Source of the DNA: Clostridium sp. AM58-1XD
GTDB lineage: Bacteria; Bacillota; Clostridia; Lachnospirales; Lachnospiraceae
Assembly (NCBI RefSeq): GCF_003464085.1
Contig: NZ_QSDR01000003.1
Location: 124,001-188,000, forward strand
Direction: 5' to 3'
DNA length: 64,000 nucleotides
A model generated the notes under the pieces. That model ran no database searches. It was not told the origin of the DNA and was given only the letters and a program-made list of their open reading frames with translations. Below, piece after piece: positions 46,722 through 54,973 of the stretch. Positions within the stretch are counted from its first letter, which is position 1. Each line of letters starts with the position of its first letter. Position numbers and translations under genes: made by a program.

Positions 46722-49700
46722 ATGGGAAAAGATAAAAGTGAACAGAAGCTTACTTTCGACGAACAATTGATTCTGTCTCAGTATTTCCTGAAGGAATTAG
46801 GTATTGAAACACTTTCAGCCCTGGGAAGACAGCTTAACACCACGGAATATGAGGGGATGACTGAGAGTGGAAATACACAGTTTTACGAATATATTTCTCA
46901 TATATGCCAGCTCAGGGGAAAACGTGTGAATCTGGATAAGCTGCGGATTTATGATGAAAATATCTGCCGTCATACAAGACAGCTGAGTCAGAGGCGGGGA
47001 ACGATGTACTGGAAGTATTATCAGTACATCTCTTTGCTTTTTACGGAAATGTATTTAGACCGCTATTTTACAGACAGGGAGGCTTTCTGTGCAGATCTGA
47101 ATGAATTTTTGGGTGAAATGACGGCAAAATCCCTTAATCGGCTTTCTTTTGATCCTTATGAACCGGAAAAGATGAATAAACTGGCATTTATGTGTGCAAC
47201 GGGAAGTGGAAAAACGCTGATCATGCATGTCAATATCCTGCAGTATCTCCACTATTTCCGCAGGGCGCAGCGCTTAAACAGCCATTTATCCATTAACAAG
47301 ATTATCGTATTGGCCCCCAATGAAGTGATGAGCTTACAGCATCTGGAAGAGCTAAAACTGTCGTCTATTTCAGCCGGATTATTTCAGAAGGAATATGGCG
47401 TTCTCAAACAAAGAGAGGATGTCATTGTCATTGACATGAATAAGCTTAAAGAAGAAGGCAGAGTTAAGACGGTTGCAGTTGACAGCTTTGAACAAAACAA
47501 CCTCGTACTGGTTGATGAAGGTCACAGAGGCCTTTCCGGTAATATCTGGTATGACTATAGGACAAGACTTTCGGCAGAAGGATTTGCTTTCGAATATTCA
47601 GCTACCTTCAAACAGGCATTAAATGCCGATTCCAAGAAAAAAGAAGAAAAAGACCTGATGGAGGAATACGGAAAATCCATTATTATGGATTATTCCTATA
47701 AATACTTTTATGAAGACGGTTATGGAAAGGACTACCGTATTTACAATCTCCAGGAGAGCATGGATGAGGAACAGAAAGTTCTATACCTGACTGGCTGCCT
47801 GTTGTGTTTTTACCAGCAGATGAAGCTGTTTACAGAAAAGGGGGGCGAGCTGCAAAAGTTCCATATTGAGAAGCCGCTGCTTGTATTTGTGGGAAACCGT
47901 GTTACGGCGGTAACGCGGAAGGATGAACTGACAGATGTGGAAGAAGTGCTGGATTTTATCGATAAATTTGTGCGTAACCGCAGTAAAAGTGTGGAACGAA
48001 TCAAAGCCGTGCTGATGGATGATACCGGCCTTAGCGATGTCAGAGGCAGGGACCTGTTTTACATGGACTTTGTCGCCTTGAATCATTATTTTGGCGCTCA
48101 GCCGGACGCGGAACTGGTATTTGCAGACATTATGCGCATTGTGTTCAATACAAATACCAGCGCGGATGAACCAAGGCTTCATTTGGAGAACATTCGCCAG
48201 GTGACTGGAGAAATTGGAATGAAGATCGGAGAATACGGTGACTTTTTCGGTGTGATTTCCATTGGAGATACGGCGGGACTGATCAAAAATTGTGAACGAA
48301 AAGGAATTGTAGCTCAAACAGACGAATTTATATCGGAGTCTCTGTTCCAAAAGATTAACGAAAAAGACTCCCCCATAAAAATGCTGATTGGATCCAGAAA
48401 ATTTACGGAAGGCTGGAACAGCTGGCGCGTTTCCACGATGGGATTGATTAATTTTGCAAAGGGGGAAGGCGCACAGGCAATTCAGCTCTTTGGCCGTGGA
48501 ATTCGGCTGAAAGGCTATAACGGCTGCCTGAAGCGTTCTAGCCGTCTGGACGATATCTGTGTGGAACGGCCCAAGTATATCGAGGTTTTGGAGACGCTGA
48601 CGATTTTCGGTATTAAAGCGCAGTATATGGAAGACTTTAAACGGTATCTCGAACTGGAAGATGTGCCGGCCAACGATGTTATACTGAGGCTTAAGCTGCC
48701 GGTTGTGAACCGGTATGATACCGTTAAAGATAAAAAACTCAGAGTAATCCGGGTAAAAAACGGAGCAAATTTTAAAAAACAGGGGGAACGTCTGATTTTA
48801 GATGTTCCAGATCAGGGATTCAACCGTTATTTACTGCAAAGTGTTACAAAAATCGATTGCCGCAGCAAGATTCAGACAATTGATTCTACATTTTCAGGTC
48901 TGGTGAAAATGGAGTCGTTGGAAGAGAGATATACGCTTCCGACAGAGGTACTGCCGCATCTGGATTATTACCGCATATTTGATGAGCTGCAGATTTACAA
49001 AAGCGAAAAAGAATATTATAACATTTCTATTATCCGGGAAAAACTGAGAGACATATTAAGTGTTGATGGCTGGTATTCCCTGATTATACCAAGGCACTAC
49101 CTGAAAGTTGATACGATCGAGAAGCTGGAGGCTGCTACAGATTATGCAGTCATGGCGCTCAAGTCTTACATGGATAAGTTTTACAGGTATGAAAAAGAAC
49201 GCTGGGAGGAACATCTGCTTGAACTTGCGGAGCTTACGCCGTCTGACAATAATTTTGTGGACGAATACAGCTTTACGTATTCTCCGGCGTTTGAACAGGA
49301 TAAGACGGGAGAGGAACTGGAACGGTTTATCAAAGAGACAAATACAGTTCTGAATGAAGACGGCAGACTGGATGATTATGAAAAGTCTGTATTAAACAAG
49401 AGGATCTTGGTGTATGACTGTCCTCTGCATCTGTATGCGCCGCTTATTACCCTGCCGAAAAGCAGCCTGAGAATCCAGGTTGCACCCGTAAGCCTGAATG
49501 AAAGTGAAAAACGATTTATTGATCTACTTGAGGAGTATGCAAAAAATCATGAGGACGAATTAAAGGACAAGCCGGTCTATCTGCTTAGAAATAAGAGCAA
49601 GGTTGGAATGGGCTTTTTTGAAGCCGGTAATTTCTATCCGGATTTTATTCTCTGGATTGATACAGAAGATACACAGTATATCACATTTATCGACCCCAAG

Positions 49701-49973
49701 GGACTTATGCATATAAGGCCGGATGATCCGAAAATCATGTTTTGTAAAACGATAAAGAAACTGGAGGAGCGTTTGGCTCCGACTGTGAAAGATAAGCGGA
49801 TTGTACTGAACTCATTTATTATGACGGGCACACCGGCCGCTATGCTGAAGCAGTGGTGGAGTACACCGGATATTGAGGCAGGCCGGTCGTACCGGGAAGC
49901 GAGAAATGTATATACACTGGATCACCCACAGTGCATCGAATTGATGATCGATAAAATTCTGAAGTCCGGTTAA
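46722..49973 (+). CDS. Type III-like restriction enzyme: SF2 helicase with C-terminal nuclease (Res)
   Basis: The 1083-residue protein has SF2 helicase motifs: I, MCATGSGKTLIMH (about 155-167); II, LVDEGHRGLSG (about 263-273); IV-V, LIGSRKFTEGWNSWR; VI, QLFGRGIRLKG (about 588). The C-terminal region has PDFILWID, then ITFIDPKGL (about 969-995), fitting a PD-(D/E)xK nuclease core. It would form the translocating endonuclease with the upstream Mod. The ATG at 46722 follows GAGGAGGTTTAAGC, the end of mod. The pair is intact and the tandem is typical of Type III restriction-modification. Confidence 0.88.
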   Translation: MGKDKSEQKLTFDEQLILSQYFLKELGIETLSALGRQLNTTEYEGMTESGNTQFYEYISHICQLRGKRVNLDKLRIYDENICRHTRQLSQRRGTMYWKYYQYISLLFTEMYLDRYFTDREAFCADLNEFLGEMTAKSLNRLSFDPYEPEKMNKLAFMCATGSGKTLIMHVNILQYLHYFRRAQRLNSHLSINKIIVLAPNEVMSLQHLEELKLSSISAGLFQKEYGVLKQREDVIVIDMNKLKEEGRVKTVAVDSFEQNNLVLVDEGHRGLSGNIWYDYRTRLSAEGFAFEYSATFKQALNADSKKKEEKDLMEEYGKSIIMDYSYKYFYEDGYGKDYRIYNLQESMDEEQKVLYLTGCLLCFYQQMKLFTEKGGELQKFHIEKPLLVFVGNRVTAVTRKDELTDVEEVLDFIDKFVRNRSKSVERIKAVLMDDTGLSDVRGRDLFYMDFVALNHYFGAQPDAELVFADIMRIVFNTNTSADEPRLHLENIRQVTGEIGMKIGEYGDFFGVISIGDTAGLIKNCERKGIVAQTDEFISESLFQKINEKDSPIKMLIGSRKFTEGWNSWRVSTMGLINFAKGEGAQAIQLFGRGIRLKGYNGCLKRSSRLDDICVERPKYIEVLETLTIFGIKAQYMEDFKRYLELEDVPANDVILRLKLPVVNRYDTVKDKKLRVIRVKNGANFKKQGERLILDVPDQGFNRYLLQSVTKIDCRSKIQTIDSTFSGLVKMESLEERYTLPTEVLPHLDYYRIFDELQIYKSEKEYYNISIIREKLRDILSVDGWYSLIIPRHYLKVDTIEKLEAATDYAVMALKSYMDKFYRYEKERWEEHLLELAELTPSDNNFVDEYSFTYSPAFEQDKTGEELERFIKETNTVLNEDGRLDDYEKSVLNKRILVYDCPLHLYAPLITLPKSSLRIQVAPVSLNESEKRFIDLLEEYAKNHEDELKDKPVYLLRNKSKVGMGFFEAGNFYPDFILWIDTEDTQYITFIDPKGLMHIRPDDPKIMFCKTIKKLEERLAPTVKDKRIVLNSFIMTGTPAAMLKQWWSTPDIEAGRSYREARNVYTLDHPQCIELMIDKILKSG

Positions 49974-49979
49974 AGAAAG

Positions 49980-50141
49980 GTGCAGACACAGAAAAAGAAG
50001 ACAGGATTTTGTTGTAATTTGAATGAGCAGTTGGAAGAGATAATTCCTTTTATGCTTTCAGAAAATTGGAAGAAAATGGATTACAAAAACGAACAAATGT
50101 TCTTGAAAAAGACTTGCAGAATAGAAGATCCCCCGATATAA
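49980..50141 (+). CDS. Possible 53-residue protein after Res
   Basis: A frame from GTG at 49980 reads VQTQKKKTGFCCNLNEQ and continues with charged, coding-like sequence to a TAA at 50139-50141. The preceding AGAAAG touches the GTG, which is poor spacing for a ribosome site. Its end overlaps the SOS-like box and promoter of the next gene. It may be a real small protein of the restriction locus, a decayed gene end, or chance. Confidence 0.25.
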   Translation: MQTQKKKTGFCCNLNEQLEEIIPFMLSENWKKMDYKNEQMFLKKTCRIEDPPI

Positions 50142-50144
50142 TAA
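50090..50144 (+). promoter_or_regulatory. SOS-like box and promoter before the GNAT gene
   Basis: CGAACAAATGTTCT (50090-50103) fits the Firmicutes LexA box CGAACRNRYGTTYC at 13 of 14 positions. Just downstream TTGCAG (50114-50119) and TATAAT (50137-50142) are 17 bases apart. LexA bound there would sit next to the -35. Confidence 0.5.
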
Positions 50145-50165
50145 AGAGAATGAGGAGGAGATAAG

Positions 50166-50591
50166 ATGGTTCGTTTATTTGAATTCAGAGATTTGGACAA
50201 GATTATGGAAATATGGCTTCGGGGAAATATGGAAGCTCATTCTTTCATTCCGGCAGAGTATTGGAAAAAGAATTTTGATTCGGTAAAGTCGGTGCTGCCT
50301 AATGCTGAGGTTTATGTGTACGAAGAGGGAACAGAGGTATTGGGATTTATAGGAATAGACGCAGAATATATTGCCGGGATTTTTGTAGCAGAAGAACATA
50401 AGGGACGTAAAATCGGCCATCAGCTGATTGAAACAGTAAAAAGAAAAAAGAGGCTGTCTCTGCACGTGTTTGAAAAAAATACGGCTGCCATGGCCTTTTA
50501 CCGTGCAGAGGGATTTAAGGTACAGGAAAGAATGACAGAAAAAGAAACAGGGGAACGGGAATGTCTGATGGTTTATAATGAGAGAGAATGA
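50166..50591 (+). CDS. GNAT family N-acetyltransferase
   Basis: The 141-residue protein has the GNAT fold: YIAGIFVAEEHKGRKIGHQLIETV is the beta-4/helix-3 acetyl-CoA loop (VAEEHKGRKIG for Q/RxxGxG/A), and NTAAMAFYRAEGFKVQ is the C-terminal motif B. It resembles small YjaB-type acetyltransferases; the acceptor is unknown. The ATG at 50166 follows GAGGAGGAGATAAG. An SOS-like box precedes its promoter. Confidence 0.88.
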   Translation: MVRLFEFRDLDKIMEIWLRGNMEAHSFIPAEYWKKNFDSVKSVLPNAEVYVYEEGTEVLGFIGIDAEYIAGIFVAEEHKGRKIGHQLIETVKRKKRLSLHVFEKNTAAMAFYRAEGFKVQERMTEKETGERECLMVYNERE

Positions 50592-50727
50592 GCGGAAGCT
50601 TTTAAATCGATACGTCTGGATCGGGCAGTTGATGGTGGAAGATGAAGCTCTTACACGAACTGCGCAGAATTCAAGAAGTATTTCGGCTGCAGGATTATAG
50701 AAGAATTTATTAAGTGCGTAATATATA

Positions 50728-50780
50728 AGAGGCTCTTGTAACGGCTGACTCCAGCTGGTTATGGCAGCCTCTGTTTTTTT
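50728..50780 (+). terminator. Terminator after the GNAT gene
   Basis: AGAGGCT pairs with AGCCTCT, followed by seven T. The loop holds a CAGCTGG-centred inner dyad. Confidence 0.7.
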
Positions 50781-50849
50781 GTCACAGGAAAATCATATAC
50801 AATAGTTACATAGCCGGGTCTGTAAGAGGAATACTTATAAAAGAAACAG

Positions 50850-50883
50850 TTGACTTTCTTAACTGTAATTATTATAATTACAG
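50850..50883 (+). promoter_or_regulatory. Promoter of the pentose phosphate operon with a perfect 21-bp palindrome
   Basis: TTGACT (50850-50855) and TATAAT (50873-50878) are 17 bases apart. The sequence CTGTAATTAT-T-ATAATTACAG (50863-50883) is a perfect odd palindrome covering the -10, the classic place for a repressor. No regulator gene is adjacent. A Fur/PerR-type box was considered but the arm sequence does not match. Confidence 0.65.
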
Positions 50884-50914
50884 ATAGAGGGCAAAAAAGG
50901 AGAGTGAATTGATA

Positions 50915-51976
50915 ATGGCAGAGAAAGAAATAATAATGACAGGTGACGTGCAAAAAGAAGCAGAAGCAAAAAATCTTTTGAATGGCTATATCGGAACGTA
51001 TTATTCTGAGAAGAGTAAGGGGATTTATCAATTTTCTTTTGATCCTGTCAGCGGCAGGATGACAGAACCGGAATTATTTTACGAGGCCCCAAATGCAAAA
51101 TGGGTAAGCTTAAATGGCAGTTCTATGGCCTTTCCTGTAGAAAGAAACGGCCGTGCGGGCACCTGCTTCCTGAAATTAAAAGATGGAGAGGTCAGCCATA
51201 AAGAAGAAATACTGGAAGAAAAACAGACGCCATGTTATGTACTTCAAAAGAATGACTTCGTCTATACGGCTAATTATCACGAGGGAACCGTCATGGTATA
51301 CCGTTTAGATGATGGAACCCCGTTTGTGGTAAAACGGATCGAAAATGGGGCGGGAGCAGGCTGCCATCAGATTATGCTTCATGAAACGTACCTTATGGTT
51401 CCCTGCCTCGAACAGAACAAAATCAGACTGTTTGATATGACGGATCATTATATTCAGGCAGGAGAAATCCTGTTTCCGGAAGGCAGCGGACCAAGACACG
51501 GAATTTTTAACAGGGATCATACGAGACTGTACGTAGTAAGTGAATGGAGCAACGAACTGTTTGTTTTTCGGGTACATGGAAAGGAGTTCGTTCTGATACA
51601 GTCGATTTCTGTACTGCCAGAAGGCGGAGAGGGCAGTAACAGGGAAAATGCAGCGTCGGCGGCAATACGCCTGACAAAAGATGAAGCATATTTATACATT
51701 TCCGTGAGAGGAGCCGATCTGCTGGCCGTATTTGAGATCAGGGAAGACAAAGCCGCTGCAATTCAGCATATTTCCTGCGGCGGAGCCCATCCGAGGGACT
51801 TCATATTGAGTGAAAATGAAGATTTTATATTGACAGCAAATCGTTTTGGAGGCGGGATTGCGTGTATCGAGCGGGATAGAAAAAGCGGCTTGCTGAAAAG
51901 CGTCAGGCATCGGATCGATATGCCGGAAGCCGTATCATTGTTACTTGTTAATAGCACACAGGAGGCGTCATTATGA
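50915..51976 (+). CDS. pgl: Lactonase family protein, probable 6-phosphogluconolactonase
   Basis: The ATG at 50915 (MAEKEIIMTG) follows AAGGAGAGTGAATTGATA; 353 residues. It has the seven-bladed propeller lactonase fold with the typical GYIGTYYSEKSKGIYQF start, ANYHEGTVMVYRL, HGIFNRDHTRLYVVSE and GGAHPRDFILSENEDFILTANR. In this family it hydrolyses 6-phosphogluconolactone, the second step of the oxidative pentose phosphate path. Genes for the first and third steps follow directly, which supports the call. The stop overlaps the gnd start (ATGA). Confidence 0.9.
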   Translation: MAEKEIIMTGDVQKEAEAKNLLNGYIGTYYSEKSKGIYQFSFDPVSGRMTEPELFYEAPNAKWVSLNGSSMAFPVERNGRAGTCFLKLKDGEVSHKEEILEEKQTPCYVLQKNDFVYTANYHEGTVMVYRLDDGTPFVVKRIENGAGAGCHQIMLHETYLMVPCLEQNKIRLFDMTDHYIQAGEILFPEGSGPRHGIFNRDHTRLYVVSEWSNELFVFRVHGKEFVLIQSISVLPEGGEGSNRENAASAAIRLTKDEAYLYISVRGADLLAVFEIREDKAAAIQHISCGGAHPRDFILSENEDFILTANRFGGGIACIERDRKSGLLKSVRHRIDMPEAVSLLLVNSTQEASL

Positions 51977-53379
51977 TAAAAACGGATATTGGAATAATCG
52001 GACTTGCAGTTATGGGAAGAAGTCTTGCCCTTAATATGGCAGATCATGGATTTAAAGTGGGAGGCTACAACCGCAGCAGGGAGGTAACGGATACTCTGAT
52101 CAGCGAGCATCCACATGAAAACCTAATTCCTTTTTATAGTTTAAAAGAACTGGTGGAATCCCAGGAAAGGCCGCGTAAACTTATGATTATGGTCAAGGCG
52201 GGAAAACCGGTGGACCTTGTAATCGACCAGCTCCTTCCTTTTCTTGATGAAGGCGATATGATACTGGATGGAGGAAATTCCTTTTTTGAAGATACAAGAA
52301 GAAGGGAGAAAAGCCTGAAAGAGAAGGGAATCTATTATTTCGGCACCGGTGTATCAGGCGGGGAAAAAGGAGCGCGTTTCGGCCCATCTATTATGCCGGG
52401 CGGGGATCCAAAGGCATATGAGCACATCGCACCTGTTCTGGAGGCGATTGCTGCCACGGCTCAGGGGGAGCCATGCTGTGCCTATATGGGGCCGGACGGA
52501 GCCGGTCATTATGTAAAGATGGTTCACAACGGAATTGAATATGCGGATATGCAGTTGATTGCAGAAGCCTACCTGCTCCTTAAATATGCAGGGGGATTTA
52601 CAAATAAAGAGCTGGCAGATATTTTTGAGGAATGGAATGAGGGCGAACTGAAAAGTTACCTGATTGAAATAACAGCCGCCATTTTCCGTGAACAGGATGA
52701 TTTCTCTGATGGAGAGCTGGTAGACTATATCCTGGACAGCGCAGGCCAGAAGGGAACAGGAAGATGGACCAGCCTGGAGTCCCTGAAACAGGGAGTCAAT
52801 GTGTCCATGATCACCGCTGCCTGCAATGCCAGAATTATGTCTAACCGTATAAATGAGAGAAACGAGGCGAAGGGACTGTTTGAAGCTCCAAAACAAAGGC
52901 CGGTGACAGATCAGGCGGCCTTTCGGACACAGGTGAGAGAAGGCCTTTATACAGCCAAAATTGCAGCATACGCACAGGGCTTTGACCTGCTCTCCCATGC
53001 ATCGGCAGAATATGGGTGGGATCTGGACTATGGAAAAATCGCATCGATTTTCCGGGCAGGCTGTATCATTCAGGCAGAATTTCTGGATGATATTACAAAA
53101 GCCTTTGGAAATAACAAAGGGCTGTCCAACCTGATGACGGATGCGTTTTTTAGGGACGGAATCAACCGAGGTCAGGGGAGCCTGAGAAGTATTCTGAGCC
53201 TGGGGATTCTGAATGGTATTCCCGTACCGGCCATGAGCCAGGCAGCTGCCTATATTGACGCGTTCCGCGGAACAGCCGTAGGCGCAAACCTGATCCAGGC
53301 GCAGAGGGACTGCTTTGGGGCTCATACGTATGAACGGACTGACAGAGAAGGGATTTTCCATCATGAATGGAGGGTTTAA
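51973..53379 (+). CDS. gnd: 6-phosphogluconate dehydrogenase, decarboxylating
   Basis: The 468-residue protein has the N-terminal Rossmann site (IGIIGLAVMGRSLALNMADHGFKVGGYNRS), where GLAVMG carries the NADP loop, and 6-phosphogluconate-binding motifs VSGGEKGARFGPSIMPGG, KMVHNGIEYADMQ and the C-terminal RDCFGAHTYERTDREG. It converts 6-phosphogluconate to ribulose 5-phosphate with NADPH and carbon dioxide. It overlaps the lactonase gene by four bases. Confidence 0.96.
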   Translation: MIKTDIGIIGLAVMGRSLALNMADHGFKVGGYNRSREVTDTLISEHPHENLIPFYSLKELVESQERPRKLMIMVKAGKPVDLVIDQLLPFLDEGDMILDGGNSFFEDTRRREKSLKEKGIYYFGTGVSGGEKGARFGPSIMPGGDPKAYEHIAPVLEAIAATAQGEPCCAYMGPDGAGHYVKMVHNGIEYADMQLIAEAYLLLKYAGGFTNKELADIFEEWNEGELKSYLIEITAAIFREQDDFSDGELVDYILDSAGQKGTGRWTSLESLKQGVNVSMITAACNARIMSNRINERNEAKGLFEAPKQRPVTDQAAFRTQVREGLYTAKIAAYAQGFDLLSHASAEYGWDLDYGKIASIFRAGCIIQAEFLDDITKAFGNNKGLSNLMTDAFFRDGINRGQGSLRSILSLGILNGIPVPAMSQAAAYIDAFRGTAVGANLIQAQRDCFGAHTYERTDREGIFHHEWRV

Positions 53380-53381
53380 GC

Positions 53382-54773
53382 ATGAATAAAAAACAGATAT
53401 TTACAATCTTCGGCGGAACCGGAGACTTAACGTTCAGGAAGCTTTTGCCTGCTCTTTATAATATAGAGGCTTCAAAAGATAAGGAATTATGTACGGACAT
53501 CGTAATTATCGGAAGAAGAGATTATACGAGTGAGACATACAGAAACATGGCAAGAGATTGGGTAGAGAAGTTTGCAAGGCTTCACTTTCAGGAAGAGATA
53601 TACCAAAAACTTGCAGAACGCATAGTATATTACCGTATGGATTTTACAGATGAAGATGCATATGAGGAGCTTGACCGTTTCTATAAAGAAATGGGGGCGG
53701 AAGGGCATATCTTTTACTTTGCCGTCGCGCCGCGCTTCTTCCGTACAATCGTAACCGGACTTAAAAGGGTAAACGGCGCTGAAGAGGGGAAAGTGGTGAT
53801 CGAAAAGCCCTTTGGAGAAAGCCTTACGGCTGCAGCGGAACTCAATGAGACAATGGAGGCGTTTTTTTCGCCGGAGCGTATTTACAGAATTGACCATTAT
53901 CTTGGAAAGGAAATGGTGCGGAACATTCAGATCATTCGTTTTGCAAATCCTATCTTCAGCAATGTCTGGGATGCGGAACATATAGAATGTATTCAGATTT
54001 CAGCATTGGAGGAAGTGGGCGTAGAGTCAAGAGGGGGCTATTATGATCACAGCGGCGCTCTAAAAGATATGGTACAGAATCATTTGTTCCAGATTCTTTC
54101 CATTGTAGCTATGGAGCGGCCGAAAAGCCTTGCGGTAGAGGACATGCATCGGGAACAGATACGGGTGCTAAAAGCGCTGCGCTTACCCGAAAATATTGAG
54201 GAGAATATGGTGCTGGGCCAGTATGCAGGCTACCGTGAGGAGTCTTCCGTAGCTAAGGATTCAACCACGGAAACATATGCGGCGCTCCGCCTCTTCGCAG
54301 AGAATGACCGGTGGAGAGGGATGCCCTTCTACGTGCGTACCGGCAAAAAACTGGGAAAGCGGGAAATGCAGGTAGCCGTTGTGTTTAAGAGCCCCGCCGA
54401 AGGGGTGGAACCGAATATTCTTACTATTAAGATACAGCCTACCGAGGGCGTATATCTTCAGTTTAATATTAAGAATCCGGGAGAGACAGAAGAGATCATT
54501 CAGGCAAAAATGGACTTCTGCCAGAGCTGTTCCTTTGTTAACCGCATGAATACGCCGGAGGCCTACGAGCGCCTGCTTGGAGCATGTATGCGGGGAGAAC
54601 GCTCATGGTTTTCCCAATGGGATCAGGTTGAGACAAGCTGGAGATATGTGGATCAGGTTCGCGAGCAGTACCGCAGAGCCGGACTGCCTGTATATGCTTA
54701 TCAGCCCGGCAGCAGCGGACCGGGGGAGGCAGACGTGTTTTTAAAGGAGTATGGTCATACATGGTTTGAATAA
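53382..54773 (+). CDS. zwf: Glucose-6-phosphate 1-dehydrogenase
   Basis: The start at 53382 (MNKKQIFTIFGGTGDLTFRKL) follows the gnd stop by two bases with GGAGGG upstream; 463 residues. GGTGDL is the NADP site, RIDHYLGKEMV the catalytic substrate site and DMVQNHLFQILS the conserved helix. It is shorter than the about 490-residue enzymes, chiefly at the C-terminus. It makes 6-phosphogluconolactone and NADPH, and completes the oxidative pentose phosphate operon. Confidence 0.94.
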   Translation: MNKKQIFTIFGGTGDLTFRKLLPALYNIEASKDKELCTDIVIIGRRDYTSETYRNMARDWVEKFARLHFQEEIYQKLAERIVYYRMDFTDEDAYEELDRFYKEMGAEGHIFYFAVAPRFFRTIVTGLKRVNGAEEGKVVIEKPFGESLTAAAELNETMEAFFSPERIYRIDHYLGKEMVRNIQIIRFANPIFSNVWDAEHIECIQISALEEVGVESRGGYYDHSGALKDMVQNHLFQILSIVAMERPKSLAVEDMHREQIRVLKALRLPENIEENMVLGQYAGYREESSVAKDSTTETYAALRLFAENDRWRGMPFYVRTGKKLGKREMQVAVVFKSPAEGVEPNILTIKIQPTEGVYLQFNIKNPGETEEIIQAKMDFCQSCSFVNRMNTPEAYERLLGACMRGERSWFSQWDQVETSWRYVDQVREQYRRAGLPVYAYQPGSSGPGEADVFLKEYGHTWFE

Positions 54774-54813
54774 CAGATCACTTATAACGAAGGCGCGCTG
54801 AAAAAGGAAAAGG

Positions 54814-54893
54814 ACAGCAATGATCCCGATACCAGATAGAGTGGCCAGGCTGTTGTCCTGGTAAGAATCTGATATCGGGGCATTGCTGTTTTT
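54814..54893. terminator. Nested hairpin terminator after zwf
   Basis: ACAGCAATG-CCCGATACCAGAT pairs with ATCTGATATCGGGGCATTGCTGT over about 23 bp, enclosing an inner CCAGG/CCTGG hairpin, with TTTTT after. The inner part (ATACCAGA...GTGNC..GGCTG...) recurs at 61445-61509 and in the 40.8 kb element. Confidence 0.75.
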
Positions 54894-54973
54894 ATCTGCC
54901 CTGCACTCCCGTCGTTTTAGACGGAATTACACGGAAGAGGGAGTTATGAAAATCGTATAAGGAGATAAGGAGA

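Noticed and set aside
50578..50700. 40-codon frame MRENERKLLNRY overlapping the GNAT stop
   Set aside because: No ribosome site and no family resemblance; more likely chance after the gene.
50863..50883. PerR or Fur box
   Set aside because: The 7-1-7 arms around the central T read TAATTAT, not TTATAAT or TGATAAT.
52354..53364. Long minus-strand frame opposite gnd (336 codons)
   Set aside because: It is the antisense of a strongly conserved gene, lacks a ribosome site and has no recognisable domain.
54814..54893. Riboswitch, for example c-di-GMP type
   Set aside because: The conserved cores of known riboswitches were not found, and the hairpins lie at gene 3' ends with T-tracts.
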